Below are positions 60,237 through 64,000 of a stretch of DNA of 64,000 nt, piece after piece. Origin of the DNA: Rhodoferax sp. (GTDB taxonomy: Bacteria; Pseudomonadota; Gammaproteobacteria; Burkholderiales; Burkholderiaceae_C); NCBI GenBank assembly GCA_031291295.1, contig JARLJI010000102.1:1-64000 (forward strand), given 5' to 3'. The notes under the pieces are model-generated. The model was not told the DNA's origin. It searched no databases and saw only the letters and a list, made by a program, of their open reading frames with translations. The position numbers were made by a program, and so were the translations under genes. How positions within the stretch are numbered: the stretch's first letter is position 1; every line of letters begins with the position of its first letter.

Positions 60237-63038
60237 ATGCCTGAAACGCGATCCACCTGCCCCTACTGCGGTGTAGGTTGCGGCGTGATCATCGAGTCGC
60301 AGGGCAGCCAGATCACCGGCGTGCGCGGCGACGCCGAGCATCCGGCCAACTTCGGCCGACTCTGCAGCAAGGGCGCCACGCTGCACCTGACGGCCAGCGC
60401 GGCCGTGACCCGGCAGACCCGGCTGCTGCAGCCGATGCAGCGCCTGCGCCGGCACGAGGCGCCCGTTCCCCTGGCGTGGGACGCCGCCCTTGGCCTGGCC
60501 AGCCAGACCTTCGCGCGCATCATCCGCGAGCACGGGCCCGATGCCGTGGGCTTCTACCTCTCGGGCCAGCTGCTGACCGAGGACTACTACGTCTTCAACA
60601 AGCTGGTCAAGGGCCTGATCGGCACCAACAACGTGGACACCAACTCGCGCCTGTGCATGAGCAGCGCGGTGGCGGGCTACAAGCAGACGCTCGGGGCCGA
60701 TGCACCGCCCGCCTGCTACGACGATGTGAAGCACGCGCAGTGCCTTTTCATCGTCGGCAGCAACACGGCCTGGGCGCACCCGATCCTGTTCCGCCGCATC
60801 GAGGACGCCAAGCTTGCCAACCCGGCCTTGAAAATCATCGTGGTCGACCCGCGCCGCACCGACACCGCCGCGATCGCCGACCTGTATCTACCGATCCAGT
60901 CCGGCACCGACGTGATGCTGTTCAACGGCATGCTGCACATCATGCTGTGGGAAGGCTGGATCGATGCCGCGTGGATCGCGGCCCACACCGGCGGCTTCGA
61001 CGCGCTCAAGGCCACGCTGCGCGACTGCACGCCGGCCCTCGTGGCGCAAATCTGCGGCATCACCAAGGAAGACCTGTATGCCGCGGCGCAGCTGTTCGCC
61101 GGCGCTCCGGCGGGCGATGCGGGGCGTCGCGCGCCCACGCTCAGCCTGTACTGCCAGGGCCTGAACCAGTCCAGCAGCGGCACCGCCAAGAACGCCGCAC
61201 TGATCAATTTGCACCTGGCCACCGGCCAGATCGGGCGGCCCGGTGCCGGCCCGTTCTCGCTGACCGGCCAGCCCAATGCCATGGGCGGGCGCGAGGTCGG
61301 CGGCATGGCCAACCTGCTGTCGGCGCACCGTGACCTGGCGAATCCGCAGCATCGCGCCGAAGTGGCCGCGCTGTGGGGCGTGCCTTCAGTGCCCGACAAG
61401 CCCGGCAAGACGGCGGTCGAGATGTTCCAGGCCGCGGCCGACGGCGAAATCCGCGCGCTGTGGATTGCCTGCACCAACCCGGCCCAGTCCATGCCCGACC
61501 AGGCATTGGTGCGCCGCGCACTGGAACGCTGCGAGTTCGTGGTGGTGCAGGAAGCCTTTGCCACCACCGCCACCTGCGATTACGCCGACCTGCTGCTGCC
61601 CGCCACGACCTGGGGTGAAAAGGAAGGCACGGTCACCAACAGCGAGCGGCGCATCAGCCAGGTGCGCGCCGCCGTGCCCGGGCCGGGCGAGACGCGCCAC
61701 GATTGGCGCATTGCAGTGGATTTCGCGCGGCGCCTGGAGCAGTTACTGCCTGTTCGTGCCGAAAGGAGCCTGTTCCCCTACGACACGCCCGAAGCCATCT
61801 GGAACGAGCACCGCGAATCCACGCGCGGCCGCGACCTCGACATCACGGGCCTGAGCTACGCCCGGCTCGACGACACAGGCCCACAGCAGTGGCCGCTGCC
61901 GGACGGCGAGACGATCGGCAAGGCGCGCCTGTACGAAGACGGCGTCTTCCCCACGCCCGACGGCCGGGCGCGCTTCGCCGACGCCGCCTACCGGCCCGTG
62001 GCCGAGCCGCGCGAGTCGCGCTACCCGTTCAGCCTGTCCACCGGCCGGCTGCGCGACCAGTGGCACGGCATGAGCCGCACCGGCACGCTGGGCCGGCTGT
62101 TCGGCCATGTGGCCGAACCGGCCGTGCAGCTGCACCCGCAGGACATGGCGCGCCGCGGCCTCAGGGAAGGCGACCTGGTCCACGTCACCAGCCGGCGCGG
62201 CTCGATCTTGTTGCCGGTGCAGGGCGCCAGCGAACTGGGCCTGTCCCAGGCCTTCATTGCCATGCACTGGGGCGACGAGTTTCTCGGCGGCGTCAGCAGC
62301 ATGGGCGTGCGGCTGGCCGGCGTGAATGCGCTGACCACCTCGGCCTTTTGCCCGAGCTCGAAACAGCCCGAACTCAAGCACGCGGCGGTAAAAATCCTCA
62401 AGGCCGAGCTGCCGTGGTCGCTGCTCGGCGTGGCCTGGCTGCCGGATGAGCGGGCGCTGGCGGCGCGCGAGGAGCTCAAGCGCCTGATGGCGCTGTTTCC
62501 GTTTGCCAGCTGCGTGCCGTTCGGCCGCGAGCGCACCGGCCTGCTGTTTCGCGCGGCCAGTTACGAAGCGGCACCCGACGAAGTGATTGCGAGCATCGAG
62601 CGCCTGCTGGGCCTGGGCGGCACCGACGTGCTGCGCTACGCCGACAAGAAAAAGGGCCAGCGCCGCGCGGCCCGGCTCGCGCGCATGGGCGATCAGGCCC
62701 GGCTCACGGGCTTTGTGCTGGCCGGCGACATCAGCGCCGAGAGCTGGATCAAGACCCTGCTGCAGGACGAGCTGCCGGCGCAGGCGTACGGCCGCCTGCT
62801 GCTGGTGCCCGGCGCCAAGGCGCCGGTCGCGGTGCAATCGCGCGGCAAACAGGTGTGCACATGCCTGAACGTGACGGACACGGCCATTCGCGCCCATCTG
62901 GCGGGCGTGGAGGGCCCGGAGGACGGCCGCCTGGCCTCGCTGCAGGCCAGCCTGCAATGCGGCACCCAGTGCGGCTCCTGCGTGCCTGAGTTGCGCAAAA
63001 TCATCCGGGCGACTGTGCCTGCCAGGCAGGCCGCCTGA
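60237..63038 (+). CDS. nasA: Assimilatory nitrate reductase catalytic subunit
   Basis: The 933-residue molybdoenzyme begins with the [4Fe-4S] motif C-P-Y-C-G-V-G-C-G-V (about 8-17, with a fourth Cys at R-L-C-S-K). It then has the Mo-bisMGD oxidoreductase core with N-S-R-L-C-M-S-S-A (about 137) containing the Cys that coordinates Mo, and G-Q-P-N-A-M-G-G-R-E-V-G-G-M (about 345). A C-terminal BFD-like [2Fe-2S] domain has C-T-C-L-N-V and C-G-T-Q-C-G-S-C (about 878-917). It reduces nitrate to nitrite in the cytoplasm. No separate electron-transfer gene (nasB) is beside it, so the donor is probably a ferredoxin or flavodoxin reductase elsewhere. Confidence 0.93.
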   Translation: MPETRSTCPYCGVGCGVIIESQGSQITGVRGDAEHPANFGRLCSKGATLHLTASAAVTRQTRLLQPMQRLRRHEAPVPLAWDAALGLASQTFARIIREHGPDAVGFYLSGQLLTEDYYVFNKLVKGLIGTNNVDTNSRLCMSSAVAGYKQTLGADAPPACYDDVKHAQCLFIVGSNTAWAHPILFRRIEDAKLANPALKIIVVDPRRTDTAAIADLYLPIQSGTDVMLFNGMLHIMLWEGWIDAAWIAAHTGGFDALKATLRDCTPALVAQICGITKEDLYAAAQLFAGAPAGDAGRRAPTLSLYCQGLNQSSSGTAKNAALINLHLATGQIGRPGAGPFSLTGQPNAMGGREVGGMANLLSAHRDLANPQHRAEVAALWGVPSVPDKPGKTAVEMFQAAADGEIRALWIACTNPAQSMPDQALVRRALERCEFVVVQEAFATTATCDYADLLLPATTWGEKEGTVTNSERRISQVRAAVPGPGETRHDWRIAVDFARRLEQLLPVRAERSLFPYDTPEAIWNEHRESTRGRDLDITGLSYARLDDTGPQQWPLPDGETIGKARLYEDGVFPTPDGRARFADAAYRPVAEPRESRYPFSLSTGRLRDQWHGMSRTGTLGRLFGHVAEPAVQLHPQDMARRGLREGDLVHVTSRRGSILLPVQGASELGLSQAFIAMHWGDEFLGGVSSMGVRLAGVNALTTSAFCPSSKQPELKHAAVKILKAELPWSLLGVAWLPDERALAAREELKRLMALFPFASCVPFGRERTGLLFRAASYEAAPDEVIASIERLLGLGGTDVLRYADKKKGQRRAARLARMGDQARLTGFVLAGDISAESWIKTLLQDELPAQAYGRLLLVPGAKAPVAVQSRGKQVCTCLNVTDTAIRAHLAGVEGPEDGRLASLQASLQCGTQCGSCVPELRKIIRATVPARQAA

Positions 63039-63114
63039 TAGGCCGGTGCGCCAGGCTCGCGACAAATATCAGCTCATAACCAAAAGTCATCAGGCATCAA
63101 AGACAATCGGGGTC

Positions 63115-64000
63115 ATGGCAATCAGTCAGTACCTCAGGGAAATCGGCCGCGGCAAGGATGGTGCGCGCGCGCTCAGCCGCGAGCAGGCCGCCGATTTGTT
63201 TGGCCAGGTGCTCGACGGCACGGTGACCGACCTTGAAGTGGGCGGCTTCTGCCTGGCCATGCGCATCAAGGGCGAGACGCCCGCCGAGATGGCGGGTTTT
63301 CTCGATGCGGCCCATGCACGCCTGAACAAACTGCCGGCGACGGACAAGCCCATGGTGGTGCTGCCCAGCTACAACGGCGCGCGCAAGCTGCCGCTGCTGA
63401 CGCCGCTGCTGGCGCTGCTGCTGGCGCGCGAGGGGCTGCCGGTGCTGGTGCACGGCACGGCCACCGAAAACACCCGGGTCTATACATCCGAAGTGCTGGA
63501 AGCCATTGATATACGGGCGCAGACAGCTATCAAACCAGTAGCGCCTGGCGAAGTGGCCTTTGTCCCCACGAGGCTGCTGAGCGCCGGCTTGCAGCGCCTG
63601 CTCGACGTGCGCCGCGCGGTCGGCCTGCGCAACCCGGCGCACAGCCTGGTCAAGCTGATGAACCCCTGCGCCGGCCCCAGTCTGGTCGTGGGCAGCTACA
63701 CCCATCCCGAATACGCCACCTCGATGGCGGCGGTGTTCGAGCTGGTGCAGGCCAACGCGCTGCTGCTGCGCGGCACCGAGGGCGAGGGGGTCGCCGACCC
63801 GCGCCGCATGCCGCAGATGACGGGCTTCGTGGCCGGCCGGCGTGTGCTGCTGGAGGAGGCCCGGAGCGGCCCTTTGACCGCGCTGCCCGATCTGCCCAAG
63901 GCGATCGATGCCGCCAGCACCGCAGCCTATATCCGGGCTGTCATGGCGGGCAAGCAGGCGGTGCCGGCGCCGATCGCCCGGCAGGTGGAACATATCTTGC
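63115..64000 (+). CDS. ybiB: DNA-binding protein YbiB, 3' end cut by window
   Basis: About 295 residues are visible, starting M-A-I-S-Q-Y-L-R-E-I-G-R-G-K, and continuing to the window edge without a stop. The fold is that of the glycosyltransferase-family (TrpD-like) YbiB proteins: L-S-R-E-Q-A-x-x-L-F (about 21), M-R-I-K-G-E-T-P-A-E-M-A-G-F-L (about 49-63), L-V-H-G-T (about 120) and N-P-C-A-G-P (about 183). YbiB of E. coli binds DNA and is not a phosphoribosyltransferase. Residues 130-144 (E-A-I-D-I-R-A-Q-T-A-I-K-P-V-A) are encoded by a copy of the interspersed repeat core. ATG 63115 has a weak ribosome-binding site. Confidence 0.85.
   Translation, partial: MAISQYLREIGRGKDGARALSREQAADLFGQVLDGTVTDLEVGGFCLAMRIKGETPAEMAGFLDAAHARLNKLPATDKPMVVLPSYNGARKLPLLTPLLALLLAREGLPVLVHGTATENTRVYTSEVLEAIDIRAQTAIKPVAPGEVAFVPTRLLSAGLQRLLDVRRAVGLRNPAHSLVKLMNPCAGPSLVVGSYTHPEYATSMAAVFELVQANALLLRGTEGEGVADPRRMPQMTGFVAGRRVLLEEARSGPLTALPDLPKAIDAASTAAYIRAVMAGKQAVPAPIARQVEHIL
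63504..63545 (+). repeat. Interspersed repeat core read in frame within ybiB, copy F
   Basis: The coding strand reads ATTGATATACGGGCGCAGAC followed by AGCTATCAAACCAGTAGCGC. The word ATATA(C)GG-GCAG-CAGCTATCAAA matches the reverse complement of copy A (ATATAGGCAGGCAGCTATCA then AA). The match is about 30 bp. It is open in the ybiB frame, giving E-A-I-D-I-R-A-Q-T-A-I-K-P-V-A. Confidence 0.5.

Overview
The window looks like chromosome from a Betaproteobacterium of order Burkholderiales, most likely family Comamonadaceae (Polaromonas, Rhodoferax, Variovorax and relatives). This is inferred from high GC content, betaproteobacterial gene order (rpsO-pnp, qor-tpiA-secG-tRNA-Leu-nuoA to nuoN followed by DUF2818, Nudix and DUF1178 genes) and many copies of a short AT-rich palindromic repeat with the core GCTATCAAA that I associate with this family. 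No database search was possible, so the genus is open.

Region 1 (1-5.3 kb) is accessory DNA. It opens with the 3' end of an IS3-family element, then a GntR/HutC-type repressor gene, a decayed CobW-type GTPase gene and a complete class I cytochrome P450 system: P450 and a small gene of doubtful frame on the minus strand, divergent from a [3Fe-4S]-type ferredoxin and an FAD ferredoxin reductase. About 800 bp without a gene follow, holding IS21-like terminal repeats.

Region 2 (5.3-27 kb) holds mixed metabolic and stress genes. They include an FUSC transporter, dodecin and a SYLF protein, then an acyl-CoA synthetase, a VTT membrane protein and a RIO kinase. A gluconate module follows (LacI-type repressor, gluconokinase, MFS carrier) with two matching operators. 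Next come a DJ-1 protein with a DUF938 methyltransferase, a ferredoxin, two multihaem cytochromes c without a dehydrogenase, a VOC protein, NDH-2, a VF530 protein, a pseudouridine synthase, an SDR and a UspA protein. The region ends with an apparent ergothioneine operon, egtB-egtD-DUF427-2OG/Fe(II) dioxygenase.

Region 3 (27-50 kb) is core metabolism: glutamate dehydrogenase, then on the minus strand the 14 genes of respiratory complex I with three downstream small genes, tRNA-Leu(GAG), secG, tpiA, a quinone oxidoreductase, pnp and rpsO. NDH-2 and complex I give two NADH entry points to the quinone pool.

Region 4 (50-64 kb) holds an aminotransferase, a small secreted protein, a LivK-type binding protein, Hsp20, tsaD, Dps and an assimilatory nitrate cluster. 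In that cluster narK diverges from nirB-nirD-nasA, and both sides carry sigma-54-type promoter sequences around an NtrC-like inverted repeat, which points to nitrogen control. The window ends inside ybiB.

The clearest non-gene signals are the repeat copies that begin directly after stop codons, and one copy read in frame inside ybiB. I see no rRNA, CRISPR array, prophage or obvious defence system.
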